This document shows, piece by piece, positions 18,340 to 27,894 of a DNA stretch of 64,000 nt (positions are counted from its first letter, which is position 1; each line of letters starts with the position of its first letter). The stretch lies in NCBI RefSeq assembly GCF_003289965.1, contig NZ_QMBQ01000009.1:218113-282112 (forward strand). The letters are read 5' to 3'. The notes beneath the pieces were generated by a model. That model made no database searches and had not been told where the DNA came from. It saw only the letters and a program-made list of their open reading frames with translations. A program made the translations under genes and the position numbers. Source of the DNA: Mesorhizobium atlanticum (lineage in GTDB: Bacteria > Pseudomonadota > Alphaproteobacteria > Rhizobiales > Rhizobiaceae).

Positions 18340-18800
18340 GGATCGATGTTCGCCGCTGTGAGGATATGAGGGGATGGTCGTGGTCGCTGGCCACATGAAG
18401 TAGGTTTTGGATTGCGATCTCGAAAGCCAAGCATCCACCACGACGCTCTTAGTCGCGCCCTCCGACCAGAGCCAGTCAGCGGCAATGAGCCGACCGCCGA
18501 GCCTCGAAACTCGGAACATTTCAGCATAGAGCGCCGGTTTGTCAGCGATGTACAACATCGCGTCCTTCGAGGAAACGAAATTGAAGCTAGTATCCACCAA
18601 CGGGCTTTCCCGAGTGCGATCAACTTGAAGGTGACGCGCCCGGAGAGGCCCTTCCGCGCAACTGAGTCGCGAGCCGATCGAATCAGTTGCGGCTCGACAT
18701 CAACGCCGACCACTGCAGCCGCACCGTATTTCTCCGCCAGCAGCACGTTTATACCGCCTAAACCCGAATCGATGTCCAGCACAAGGCGACCCGAGAGATT
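18340..18800 (-). pseudogene. SAM-dependent methyltransferase relic
   Basis: One frame gives the SAM-binding motif LDIDSGLGGINVLLAEKYGA and the acidic strand VVGVDVEPQLIRSAR; after a shift another gives FVSSKDAMLYIADKPALYAE and GGRLIAADWLWSEG, the motif II-III region of class I small-molecule methyltransferases (phosphoethanolamine- or glycine-methyltransferase-like). Shifts and a missing tail show it is dead. It is fused downstream to the recombinase fragment. Confidence 0.55.
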
Positions 18801-19034
18801 GGTGCCACGCTAACGCGGTAGATAATGGCAGCGCAGTTCTGAAGACCGTGACAAAGCGAGCGAAGGGAGGTGTTCTGACCATAAGAGGCGATTGCCTTGT
18901 CGCCATCGACTCCTTCAACGTTGTATTCGACGCCGATCCTTATGCAGTCCTCCCGCGTCTCGAACGCATGCCGATACGGCGATCGATCTTATCCATAACG
19001 TGGGTGTCACGCCTCGTGCCCGCTAACCGATGAA

Positions 19035-19200
19035 GTTACTAGCGAGAAGCAAAGCGAAACCGCAGCGCTCCTGAAGGTGCAGCAGCGCCCGCAACGCAGT
19101 GGGTGTGAAGTTCTGATATTCATCTACCAGCAAGCGACGAGGGTTAAATCGGGCATCCAAAAGTTGATGATCCTTCGACAATAATTGCCGACATTCATTT
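19035..19200 (-). pseudogene. Possible AAA ATPase fragment of a transposition protein
   Basis: LLVDEYQNFTPTALRALLHL followed by FALLLASN resembles the Walker B/sensor region of TniB/IstB/ExeA-type ATPases that assist transposases. Only about 50 residues survive, directly before an intact SDR gene. Weak but plausible in this repeat-rich stretch. Confidence 0.3.
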
Positions 19201-19965
19201 TCAGGAAGTCGGCAGGGGCAGCTTCTTGGTGCGACCACCGTCCATGATGGAGATCTGCCCGGTCACGAAGGCGCTCTCATCCGAGGCAAGCCAGACGGCC
19301 AGATTGCCGACATCCCTAGGCTCGCCCAGTCGCCCGACCGGGTGCATGGCGAGCAGTTCCCTGCGGACGCGGGCGCTGTCGACCATGCTGTCGATGTAGA
19401 CCTCGCTGAGGTCGGAGTTGATCCAACCCGGCGCAATGGCATTGCAGCGGATACCTTCATGTCCGTGGTCCACGGCGACCGCCGCGGTGAAGCCGTGGAC
19501 GCCGGCCTTCGAGGCGGAATAGGCAGGGTGCCCGGGATTGGATGCCAGCCCCTCGATCGAGCCGATGTTGACGATGCTCGCTCCGCCTCGCTTGCGAAGA
19601 TGCGGCATTGCTGCCTTCGTCAACAGGAACGGGGCCTTGAGGTTGATGTTCATCATCTGGTCCCAGTCCGCCTCGGTCATCTCGTCGACGGTCTTCTCGA
19701 ACATGATCCCGGCGTTGTTGACGAGGATGTCCAGGCCACCGAACCGTTCCACGACGGCCTCGACAGCCGAGCCAATTTCCCGTGAGTTCGCAAGATCCGC
19801 CTTCACGTAGATGACGCGCTCGTTCAGCATCGTCTCGGTCGGCGCGTTTCTCTGCACAATGGCGACTTTCGCCCCCTCCGCCGCAAAGCGCTGGGTGATG
19901 CCCGCGCCGATACCCCGCCCGCCGCCGGTGATGATTGCTATCTTGCCTGCCAGTCTGTCAGCCAT
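19201..19965 (-). CDS. Short-chain dehydrogenase/reductase (SDR), complete
   Basis: A 254-residue classical SDR. It has the NAD(P) motif TGGGRGIG, NNAG, catalytic Ser in IVNIGS, YSASK (Tyr and Lys) and PGW; the tail ends GQISIMDGG as in 3-ketoacyl reductase/gluconate dehydrogenase-like members. Length is standard. Directly upstream on the same strand is a decayed second SDR, six bases away, so the two were once an operon. Substrate cannot be read from sequence. Confidence 0.88.
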   Translation of the reverse strand: MADRLAGKIAIITGGGRGIGAGITQRFAAEGAKVAIVQRNAPTETMLNERVIYVKADLANSREIGSAVEAVVERFGGLDILVNNAGIMFEKTVDEMTEADWDQMMNINLKAPFLLTKAAMPHLRKRGGASIVNIGSIEGLASNPGHPAYSASKAGVHGFTAAVAVDHGHEGIRCNAIAPGWINSDLSEVYIDSMVDSARVRRELLAMHPVGRLGEPRDVGNLAVWLASDESAFVTGQISIMDGGRTKKLPLPTS

Positions 19966-19971
19966 GGGTCC

Positions 19972-20729
19972 TCAATAGACGGGTTTCGCGCCGTTCACTT
20001 CGACCGCCGTGCCCGCGATGTCGCGGGCGGCGTCGGAGCACAGGAAAACACCACGTCGGCGATGTCCTCCGGCTCGGCGATCCGGCCAAGGCGGAACCGA
20101 CTTGTTGAGCTGCGCGATGGCCGTGTCCGGATCGAAGCCTCGGCGGACAAAGCCGGTGCGGATCATCGGCGTGTTGACCTCGTTCGGGCAAACTGCCTTG
20201 ACGCGTATTCCGTCAGGCGCGTGATCTTGGCCAAGGCATTTCGACAAGGAAGCGACGGCGGCTTCGCTGGTGCGGTAGGCAGCATGGCCAGGTCCAGGAT
20301 AAAGACCCAGCGATGAGACGTTGACGATCGCCCCACCGCCGTGGCCTTTCATATGGCCGATGGGCTTCCTGAAGGTACAGAACATCGACGTCAGGTTGAT
20401 GTCGAACGTGCGGTCCCAATCCTCATCGGTCGTCTCGAGGATGGGCCTTGGTGATGATGCCGGCGTTGTTGACAAGCTCGTCTAGCGGTCCCGTGGCTTG
20501 AACGGAATAGTAGATCAGTTCCTCGCAATGGCCCTTGTTGCTGAAGTCGCCGACCCTGCTCCCAGACAGTGTGTCAGGTTGAGCTCGGCCTCAAGCCTGT
20601 CTAGATCAGCCAGGTCGGCGCCGCCCGAAACGACACGATAGCCGTTCGCGACGAACTGTCTGGCGATCGCTTGTCCGATACCTCCAGCCGCGCCTGTTAT
20701 TACTGGGGTTTTCTCTTAAAGTCAGTCAT
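19972..20729 (-). pseudogene. Frameshifted SDR oxidoreductase
   Basis: From ATG 20729 (GGAG upstream) the frame stops after eight codons, but the next frame continues with VITGAAGGIGQAIARQFV and further. Another shift gives LVNNAGI and then a long open part with DRTFDINLTSMF, IVNVSSLG, AYRTSEAAV (YxxxK has become YxxxE) and PNEVNTPM; the tail is shifted again. At least three shifts and loss of the catalytic Lys mean it is not functional. Confidence 0.75.
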
Positions 20730-21326
20730 AATCTCCACCCACTTCGCTAACATGTTCCGGCCGATAGCGGGCGCGGTGCCGCGCTGCAGCCTGAATTGGC
20801 AACTCCCTCCCCCGTCTTTTGGCTGTGCGCTTATACCAGGATGTCTGAGTCTCACGTTTGGTCGGCTCGAAAGGCTGTGATCTTTAAGGCCCCACGCTTT
20901 TTCGATGATCATGAGACGACCTCCTTCTTAATGCGGTTGTCGACGCATGAACCATGCCAGAGGAGGAACCTTCATTGAATCACCGGTTGTCGGTTTATGC
21001 GCCCTGTCAGAAACGCGACGGTTGTCGGGTGACAGGCCTGCCTAATTGTAGAACCCAAGCCAAAGCCGATCGTCCGCTATTCCCGTTGACGCCGATCGAA
21101 TAACAGGCGCTATCGTGCTTCACGGCTTACGTGGGCTATGGAGGGCTCGGCGCTTTCTCGAGTCAACGCATGCGGGCTGACCATGTGGTCTCGGTTGGTA
21201 GCCGAAGGCGATGCAGATGCTGGCCCTGGTCATGGAAGACTTTGTGGCGGGTCAGAGAGGAAATAGTCCGGGGTGCAGAATTCCGCGGACCTAGGTGCGG
21301 GGCTGATCTGGTTGACTCGAAACTAG
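20730..21326. other. Gene-poor spacer before IS5 relic
   Basis: No convincing gene. On the minus strand a strong AAGGAGGTCGTCTC ribosome site precedes an ATG at about 20912 and a 70-codon frame (MIIEKAWGLKDH), but the frame matches nothing recognisable; it may be the start of a lost gene. Confidence 0.35.
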
Positions 21327-21533
21327 TCATGCAGGACGCGGAGCTGCCACGCGGCGCAGCATAAGACGGATAGAGGCGATGATCCATGCCTCGGCGCTGG
21401 CGATGGTCGCCTCGAAGTCCTTGGCGAGCCGGCGACAGCGATCCAGCCAGGCAAAAGTTCGCTCGACTATCCTCTGTACAATGTTGCGTGTAAATAGTCG
21501 TTTCGCGTGGTGATTTTGGGCCGGCCGGGCCAT
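21327..21533 (-). mobile_element. IS5-family transposase C-terminal fragment
   Basis: RNIVQRIVERTFAWLDRCRR followed by LAKDFEATIASAEAWIIASI is the conserved C-terminal block with the catalytic Glu (VxERTFAWL) of IS5-type transposases. Nothing of the N-terminal two thirds is present. Confidence 0.7.
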
Positions 21534-21539
21534 CGATCG

Positions 21540-21717
21540 GGGGCACCCGGAGGGTCATCTCAATGTGCGCGTCGTCCATTTCGACCCGGCGAACCACGGT
21601 GCTGATGATCTGCCGCATTCCGGTCCGGCCGGGGCCGGCGAGCCCTGCTGTCGCCTTGGTCTTCTTCCTGATGGCTTGTGGCCAGCGAACCGACCACGTT
21701 TTATCGAAACGCAGCAC
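21540..21717 (-). pseudogene. Possible recombinase C-terminal fragment
   Basis: RQIISTVVRRVEMDDAHIEM is reminiscent of the C-terminal strand of large serine recombinases (IVKRVxVxxDxIEI). The piece is about 60 residues and joined to IS5 debris. Low certainty. Confidence 0.3.
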
Positions 21718-21965
21718 CTTGATGGCATTACCGCCAAACGATGAGGCTCAAGCCGAATATCCCATCTGTCGATGATGCCGGCGCTCGGGCTCGCCTCGCG
21801 ACCGACGGCCAGACGTGCCGCAGCCACTAGGTGGAAGTTGATAGTCCTCCACAGCCCCATTGTCTCACCACAGGGGTCTCCCTTACGCCGCGGGTCTGCT
21901 TGACGCCATTGTTTCGGATGTGATTACTATCAGTGACGGCGTTCTCGGACGACAGTCCGGCCGGG

Positions 21966-22010
21966 TTGCGAGGACATTACCGACAGTATTGCGAGGACAT
22001 TACCGACAGT
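21966..22010. repeat. Tandem 23-bp repeat, possible transposon end
   Basis: TTGCGAGGACATTACCGACA (first 20 bases of the unit) occurs twice in direct tandem at 21966 and 21989 with a 23-base period and no mismatch over 22 bases. Spaced direct repeats of this size are typical of transposase-binding ends in IS21/Tn7-like elements. No intact element is attached. Confidence 0.5.
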
Positions 22011-22190
22011 CGCAGATCGTCGGTGAGAATACCATCTTCGGCAAGAATGTTGCATGTTTATTCCTCGTTCCCGAGCGATCGCATCTCTGGAGACGCCTTG
22101 TTACACGGTGACAACAAACGAAACGGCGCAAGACCGTTCTACTCACCCCGGCACCCCAAACCGGCACCTCTTCTAGAAATTGAGATAGTC

Positions 22191-23297
22191 ATGAAGATAA
22201 CGGAAATTCACGTCTACGCACATAATCTGCCGGTCAAGAACGGCCCCCATGTTATGGCCAACGCCAAAGTCTGGTCATTAGACAGCACGCTGGTGAAGCT
22301 AGTCACCGACACAGGCCTCGTCGGCTGGGGCGAAACCTGCCCGGTCGGACCAACCTACCAGCCGCAACACGCCAAGGGTGCCCGCGCCGCGCTGGCTGAG
22401 ATGGCTCCAGGATTGATCGGTGCCAGCACACTGCAACCAATGCTGTTGCGGCGGCTGATGGATGGCCTGTTGAACGGTCATCGCTATGCCAAAGCCGCTA
22501 TTGACATCGCAGCCTATGATCTGATTGGCAAAGCTTATGGAATGCGGGTGTCCGACCTTTTAGGCGGGGCTGCCACCGAAAACGTACCCTCCTATTATGC
22601 CGCAGGCGTCGGCGACCCGGACGAGACCGCCAGAATCGTCGCTGAGAAAGTAGCCGAGGGCTACCCGCGCCTGCAGGTCAAGATCGGCGGCCGTCCGGTG
22701 GAGGTGGATATCGCTGCTCTCCGCAAGGTCTGGGAGGTGGTCCGCGGGAAGGGCGTGCGGTTAGCCGCCGATGGCAATCGCGGCCTGACGACTCGCGACG
22801 CCCTGCGGCTCTCCCGGGAATGCCCGGACATTCCCTTCGTCATGGAACAGCCCTGCAATACGTTGGAAGAGATCGCCGCGATCCGGAGGCAGATCCATCA
22901 TGGCATCTATATCGACGAAAATGGCGAGGATCTGGCCACGGTCATCCGCGCCGCGGGGACAGGCCTTTGCGACGGGTTCGGGATGAAGGTTACACGGATC
23001 GGGGGGTTGCACGCCATGGCCATCTTCCGTGACATTTGCGAAGTGCGCAGCATGCCCCATACCTGCGACGACGCTTGGGGTGGGGATATCATTGCCGCAG
23101 CCTGCACCCATATCGGTGCCACGGTGCAACCCCGACTGCTTGAAGGCGTTTGGGTGGCCGAGCCCTATATCGAGGGGACGTATGACCCCAACGGTGTGAA
23201 GGTCGTGGGCGGCCACATCAAACTGCCCGAAGGCCCGGGCCTTGGGGTCGTGCCGGAAGATGGGATATTTGGGAAGCCCGAATTTTCAGTCGGCTGA
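22191..23297 (+). CDS. Enolase-superfamily racemase/epimerase (mandelate racemase/MLE type, betaine 2-epimerase-like)
   Basis: ATG 22191 gives 368 residues, the usual length. The (beta/alpha)7-beta barrel carries Lys164 (QVKIGG), metal ligands Asp194 (AADGNR), Glu219 (VMEQP) and Asp242 (YIDENG), and Lys266 (FGMKVTR). A lysine on each face is the arrangement of proline-betaine and hydroxyproline-betaine 2-epimerases and of muconate-lactonizing/dipeptide epimerase relatives, allowing 1,1-proton transfer. ProX-like betaine-binding genes elsewhere in the window support a betaine substrate, but that is inference. A decayed paralogue lies at 6215-6630. The frame remains open upstream, but the start fits the family. 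Confidence 0.85.
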   Translation: MKITEIHVYAHNLPVKNGPHVMANAKVWSLDSTLVKLVTDTGLVGWGETCPVGPTYQPQHAKGARAALAEMAPGLIGASTLQPMLLRRLMDGLLNGHRYAKAAIDIAAYDLIGKAYGMRVSDLLGGAATENVPSYYAAGVGDPDETARIVAEKVAEGYPRLQVKIGGRPVEVDIAALRKVWEVVRGKGVRLAADGNRGLTTRDALRLSRECPDIPFVMEQPCNTLEEIAAIRRQIHHGIYIDENGEDLATVIRAAGTGLCDGFGMKVTRIGGLHAMAIFRDICEVRSMPHTCDDAWGGDIIAAACTHIGATVQPRLLEGVWVAEPYIEGTYDPNGVKVVGGHIKLPEGPGLGVVPEDGIFGKPEFSVG

Positions 23298-23605
23298 GAT
23301 TCTCAGCCTTCCAAACTCAAGTTTGGCAGATGCTGAACGTAGCGGCTAAGTTAAAATGTCCGGATCTGGAAAAGTAGGAATGACGCTCCTGCTTATGCCC
23401 TACCAATCTCCCCCCGCGTGGCCGTTCCTCATATATCGTGCCATAACCTGAAGTCCACCACATTCTGGAGCAGACCAGGCGCCGCACCTATGTCGTGCGC
23501 ACCTGCCCCAATGCCGAAAGCTGTCGTCCGTGAAGAATGCGACTTCCCAGCATCAGTTGCGGAAGGCGCACCGTTGGAGCGGGCTATACCAGCTGGGCTG
23601 CGGCG

Positions 23606-24954
23606 TCAGGCTAATCGCGGCCGGGGGGGTGGCGTTGCTGTGGTTGCGAGCATCGCCAGGATGAAGGCGCACAAAAGCCCCAGCCAGTTGAGCAGGAGGC
23701 TGAAATTGTAGCCGACGGCAGCGAGCACGGCGTTGTTGGCGTCGCCTTGGGCGAAGGCCAGGAAGTTGCGGCCCATGCGATGGTCGCTCTTGAGATGGCC
23801 GATGACTGGCTCGACGGCGGCGCGCCGTCGCAGCGCCCGCTTGACGGCCTTGGTGAGGCCGCGCTTGTAGCCGGCGACATGGACCTTGAAGGTCTTGTCC
23901 TTCGGGGCGTTGTGGCCGCGATAGCCGGCATCGGTGACGACCTTGGAGAGGTTGACGCCGATCGCCTCCTCGATCGCTGGGAGGATGGTGGCCAGCGTGT
24001 GGCCGTCATAGGGATTGCCGGGCAGCGCCTTGACGTGGGCGACGAACTGGCCGCCGCGGCTGCGCTTGAGGGTGGTTGCGACCGAGACCTTGACGCCGAA
24101 CTCGTAGGGCTTATGGGCCTTGCCCTTGCCGATGCACTCCACCTCCGGAGCGTGCAGGGAGTAGACCTTGCGGCCCCGCTCGCGCTGGCGCTGGTCCCTG
24201 ACGCGGCGGGCCAGCGACAGCGACAGGCCGAAGACCTGCATCAGGCCCGGCTGTCCGGCGATCTTGCGGGCGATGTCGCGGATCACCGCGCCCAGCATGG
24301 TGCGCAGCCGCTTGAGCTGCCGGTTGGCGCGCTTGAACTGCTTGGCGTGGGCATAGCGCTGATGCTTGATCAGCGCGAACTTGCCCACCCGCGCATAGGA
24401 CTGGCGCAGCACGACGCCATGCTTCCTGGCCAGCTTGACCAGCCGCTCGCGGGCCCGCTGCATCAGCTTGGCGTCGGTCGGAAAGGTGATCGCCTTCTCC
24501 TGCACGGTGGTGTCGACGATCACCGCACGGAAGTCGGCCGGCTTGGCCGCGCCCAATCGGGTTGCCCGCAGCCAGGCTCACCTGCAGCAGTGCCGTCAGC
24601 CGTTCTTCGCCCATGCGCAGGCGCCAGCGCATCAGCGAGGTGCGGTCGAAGACCAGCCGGTGCTGGAACAACTCCTCGCCGCAAAACAGCTGATAATAAG
24701 GGTTCTTCAACCAGCGCTCGCACAAGCCTTCATCGGACAGGTTGTGCATCGACTTCAGGATGGCCAATCCTGCCATCAACCGGGTCGGCAGCGGCGGCCG
24801 GCCAGGGTCGTCGTCATAGACCTCGCCAAGCCGATCTTGGAGAAAGCGCCAATCGATCGCCTTGGCCAGCTTCACCAGCGCATGAGAGGATCTGATCGAG
24901 CCGAGCCCGCAACAGGTCGCTCTGCCCGCTGTCTCGTCGTTCCTTGGGCCGCAT
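23606..24954 (-). mobile_element. IS5/IS1182-like transposase, frame-disrupted
   Basis: From ATG 24954 (MRPKERRDSGQSDLL) through HALVKLAKAIDWRFLQDRLG, CERWLKNPYYQLFCGEE and LVFDRTSLMRW in the N-terminal half, then a shift near 24545 into the catalytic half: VDTTVQEKAITFPTDAKL (first Asp), VTDAGYRGH (second Asp) and AAVEPVIGHLK (Glu). A second shift lies near 24880. The DDE residues are intact, so decay is recent, or the central shift could be a translational frameshift; the extra shift argues for decay. Terminal repeats were not identified. Confidence 0.8.
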
Positions 24955-25509
24955 CGCGTGCTCCCTCGCGTCAAACCAGACGAATCACGCGTATGATTAC
25001 AATTTGCCAGAAATTGCCCCCCCAAAGCCACGATTTCCGGTGAATTAAAACCCAAAAACAGGGGAAAAACCTAAATTGAATCAAAACCTCCCGTGTTCTT
25101 CACGGACAACAAGCTATCTGCGCCTGGTCAAGACGCTCGCCGTCGAGACCAACGATAAACTGGATGAATGCCAACCGCTACATCAATATGGACGACCTGC
25201 GCGAGCACAAGAAGCTCGCCTTGCGCCAAGTCGCATGACCAGCTTCAAGGCCGCCCCAATTTCAGAACTTGACGAATACAACCCGCCGCCGAATTGTCCA
25301 ACTGGTTACATCGCTACAATTGGAACAGGCCTCACGGAGCCTAAAATCCACCACCCATCAGCTGACTTGCGATGGCCGAGGACACTGTTGAGGCTCCACA
25401 ACTAGGTGACGTGGTCCCAGTGGATCACGCCGTCGACGGCTCGCAACTTTACTCAGTCGAGCTGCCGCCTGCGTTGTCAGCCCAACAGATGTCTATATCA
25501 TAGCCACGG
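24955..25509. other. Spacer between IS and CmcI-like gene
   Basis: No recognisable gene. A short frame near 25160-25230 (WMNANRYINMDDLREHKKLA) looks protein-like but matches no family I can name. Confidence 0.4.
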
Positions 25510-26310
25510 TTACGACTTTCGAAGCCACGCATTTGGAGCACAAGTGACATTAAATCCGAACGCGTCTGTATAATAAGTATCAATTAGGAAACCTAACTCC
25601 TCTATCATCTGAAATCCGTCAATAATATCTTTATTTACTGCAGCAGGATTGTCTTCAATTACGTAGTAATCCCCTGTCTGCATATATTTATTAATATAAG
25701 AAAAAATCGAAAATATGTTTACGTGCGCGTCATCGATCACGAGCCACGGATGTGGAAGCCTCGCCAACAAATTTTCGTCAAAGTTGGCGACATCAGAAAG
25801 GTCTATCTGGTGGAAAGTAATCAATGGATGCTTTGTCGCACTCTCATGGATGCACCTGGTGTACAAATCAAATGAGTGTACTTCTCCTGGCTTATCACAT
25901 AGCATAGACATATTGTCAGCGAACCACAGTGCGCTTCCTCCTTGATATGAACCAAGCTCTATAATGGTCATAGGCTGAAATTCCCAAATTAGCCTTGGAT
26001 ACAAAGCGAGATCAAAAGGAGTCTTGATAAGTATCAGTCCTTTATAAGTCTTAGCCAAGGCCCCAATTCTTGTGGAGCGGTTGTCAGCGGTCCACGGGAA
26101 GATAGACGATATCCATGTTCGATCGGACGGTTTTGCAAACCGGTCAGAATCATCAGCATTCAGGACGTTCCTTATGGTGTCAAACATTCCTAGCCAGTCA
26201 GGAATGATCTCTCGCCACCCCTGATCAAGAAGTCCGTCGGGCCTCATCTGATCGGGGTAGTTCTCGTGAGCTGCATCCCAAAAAGCCTTGTACCCGGACG
26301 CGAGTTTCAT
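25510..26310 (-). CDS. CmcI/cephalosporin-hydroxylase-family protein (SAM-methyltransferase fold), NifA-regulated
   Basis: 266 residues with a Rossmann methyltransferase core: IIELGSYQGGSALWFADNM is the SAM-loop motif, SFDLYTR the acidic second strand, and WLVIDDAHVN the metal/substrate Asp region of the CmcI group, whose members methylate hydroxyls of sugars or cephalosporins. ATG 26310 has GGAG at spacing eight and fits a start site near 26335 predicted from the sigma-54 promoter; an ATG 21 bases upstream would leave almost no leader. Base composition is much more AT-rich than its neighbours, indicating recent transfer. With perfect NifA and sigma-54 sites it should be expressed in nitrogen-fixing conditions. 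Substrate unknown. Confidence 0.8.
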   Translation of the reverse strand: MKLASGYKAFWDAAHENYPDQMRPDGLLDQGWREIIPDWLGMFDTIRNVLNADDSDRFAKPSDRTWISSIFPWTADNRSTRIGALAKTYKGLILIKTPFDLALYPRLIWEFQPMTIIELGSYQGGSALWFADNMSMLCDKPGEVHSFDLYTRCIHESATKHPLITFHQIDLSDVANFDENLLARLPHPWLVIDDAHVNIFSIFSYINKYMQTGDYYVIEDNPAAVNKDIIDGFQMIEELGFLIDTYYTDAFGFNVTCAPNAWLRKS

Positions 26311-26344
26311 CGGTCTGTCTCCATGTTGCATCTGCCTCTATAAG

Positions 26345-26360
26345 AGCAATCGGCGTGCCA
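26345..26360 (-). promoter_or_regulatory. Sigma-54 (RpoN) promoter
   Basis: On the minus strand TGGCACGCCGATTGCT matches the -24/-12 consensus TGGCACG-N4-TTGCT at every defined base. Transcription would start near 26335 and yield a 25-base leader for the CmcI-like gene. Confidence 0.85.
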
Positions 26361-26436
26361 CTCGCGGAAGGAGGTCCCGCTGCTTTAACGAAAGCGAAAA
26401 GCTGCCCGCATGCTCCCACCGGAATGTCCGCGCGAT

Positions 26437-26452
26437 TGTCGGGTCCGGGACA
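26437..26452 (-). promoter_or_regulatory. NifA upstream activator sequence
   Basis: TGTCGGGTCCGGGACA is an exact TGT-N10-ACA. It lies 77 bases upstream of the -24 box, within the range used by NifA with looping. Confidence 0.75.
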
Positions 26453-26944
26453 TCATCGACAAAGCCCAAACGAGAAGGTCTGGCATTTTTAGCGCAACCT
26501 TCGTGTCGTTGGAATTGAGCCCTCGAAATGGCTGATCACGTCGGTCGGGAGATGATGTCGAAGCACATGGTGACGGTGACGACATCGCCGGCCTGCTGGC
26601 GCGGTTCACTTATATCGACAGCCCTCGGACCGCCGCACATTTCGGTATGATCGTTCCAGCTCCGCCCCCGGGTGAGAGTTGTCCAACCTGTCCTCACCTT
26701 GGCCAACGGAATTGGAGCCTCGCTGAACATCCCAGTTGCGAGCTGCATCGTGATCACACTAGCGTCGAGGAAGGCAAACGTCGCGAGGCCGCTACGTGAT
26801 GTTGTCGCGCTGTGGATCAACCGGGCCCTTCAATTGTATCGGCGGCAGCCGTGGGTTGCTTGGAGGGCCTTATGCACTAAAATGGCAAGCCGCTGCTGGA
26901 GATCCTGCGTGGCTATTGGCGGCCACGCCACCGCGCCCTTTCTC

Positions 26945-27480
26945 AGAACCAAGTGCACCGAGCTGTTGTGAATTGGCATAGATCCCGGCCCAGTTGCTTC
27001 TCCTTCGCGCAGGCCTCGATCGCAGCCATGACCCGACGCTCGACGCGACCAAGATGGCCGGCCCGTGCTTGCCGATAGGCCGCGCCGTGGCGACGGAATA
27101 CGTCCGCCACCTCCGAGGCGGAGCGCATGGATGCCGATCAACCGGGCGGCATGACTTTGACTAGCAACTGGTTGAAAGGACTGATTGGTGCGGCCGATCA
27201 TGTCTGTCGAGACCTGAGCGTAGAGCGTTGTCGACGCCAAGCTGCGATGGCCAAGCAGCACCTGAATGATGCGAATGTCCGTGCCTGCCTCAAGCAGGTG
27301 AGTCGCGAACGAATGCCGCAGCGTATGTACGGTCACCCGCTTCTCGACGCCCAGGGCCTCGCAGGCCACACAACACGCGACGTGAAGCACCTGCGGGTTT
27401 ACAGGACCGGAGCCGTCGCGGGGAGGAAACAGCCACCCGGGCGGGCCGGATCAGGCGCTAAAGGCTGCGGAGGACTGGTC
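26945..27480 (-). mobile_element. IS91-type unit: tyrosine recombinase C-terminus plus truncated transposase start
   Basis: First part: VEKRVTVHTLRHSFATHLLE with the catalytic His-Leu-Arg-His box, then IRIIQVLLGHRSLASTTLYA with the terminal His and nucleophile Tyr, as in the XerD-like recombinases that accompany IS91 transposases. The next frame starts EVADVFRRHGAAYRQARAGH and RVERRVMAAIEAC, the IS91 transposase zinc-finger leader, which breaks off at that point. The N-terminal half of the recombinase is lost. Confidence 0.7.
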
Positions 27481-27894
27481 GCGGGTGGCAGCTAGCCTAC
27501 ATCGCACCAAACGGTCGGCGCGGTAGTTTAGGCGCTAGAGCAACTCGCTGTCCCAGCTTGCTCGCCATCGCATCCTGCTGGCGACACATACCTCTAATCC
27601 TGTCAGATCACTCGCCAGCGCAATAGCGATCTCCTGGTGGGACTTATTGTCGGAACTTCGACGATGTCGGACATGAGATATCGACGCTACAGCGCGATCT
27701 CGTTGTTCCCAACCGATTTTCCTGGTTGGCACGGTATATGCTGTCCTATGCGCAAACGCGTTGCCACACCGCCGATAGGGAATTTATCCGAGACCGCGTT
27801 CACCGAACATGCCGGCGCGAAAACTAGGTGTCCACAGCCGAAGGAGATCCTTGCGTTTGTTACCAGCCGACATCATCTCTCATGTTTTCCTGCC
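27481..27894. other. Promoter region of the oligopeptidase gene
   Basis: No gene on either strand. Contains the sigma-54-like promoter at 27727-27742. The long upstream extension of the oligopeptidase frame through this stretch is not protein-like. Confidence 0.45.
27727..27742 (+). promoter_or_regulatory. Sigma-54-like promoter
   Basis: TGGCACGGTATATGCT differs from TGGCACG-N4-TTGCT only at the first T of the -12 block and keeps GG-N10-GC. It lies 153 bases before the oligopeptidase ATG. No perfect TGT-N10-ACA lies upstream; the nearest is TGTCGGAACTTCGACG (one mismatch) about 80 bases away. Confidence 0.5.

Noticed and set aside
23606..24954. Programmed frameshift in the IS5-like transposase
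   Set aside because: A second shift near 24880 and the lack of an obvious slippery heptamer favour ordinary decay.
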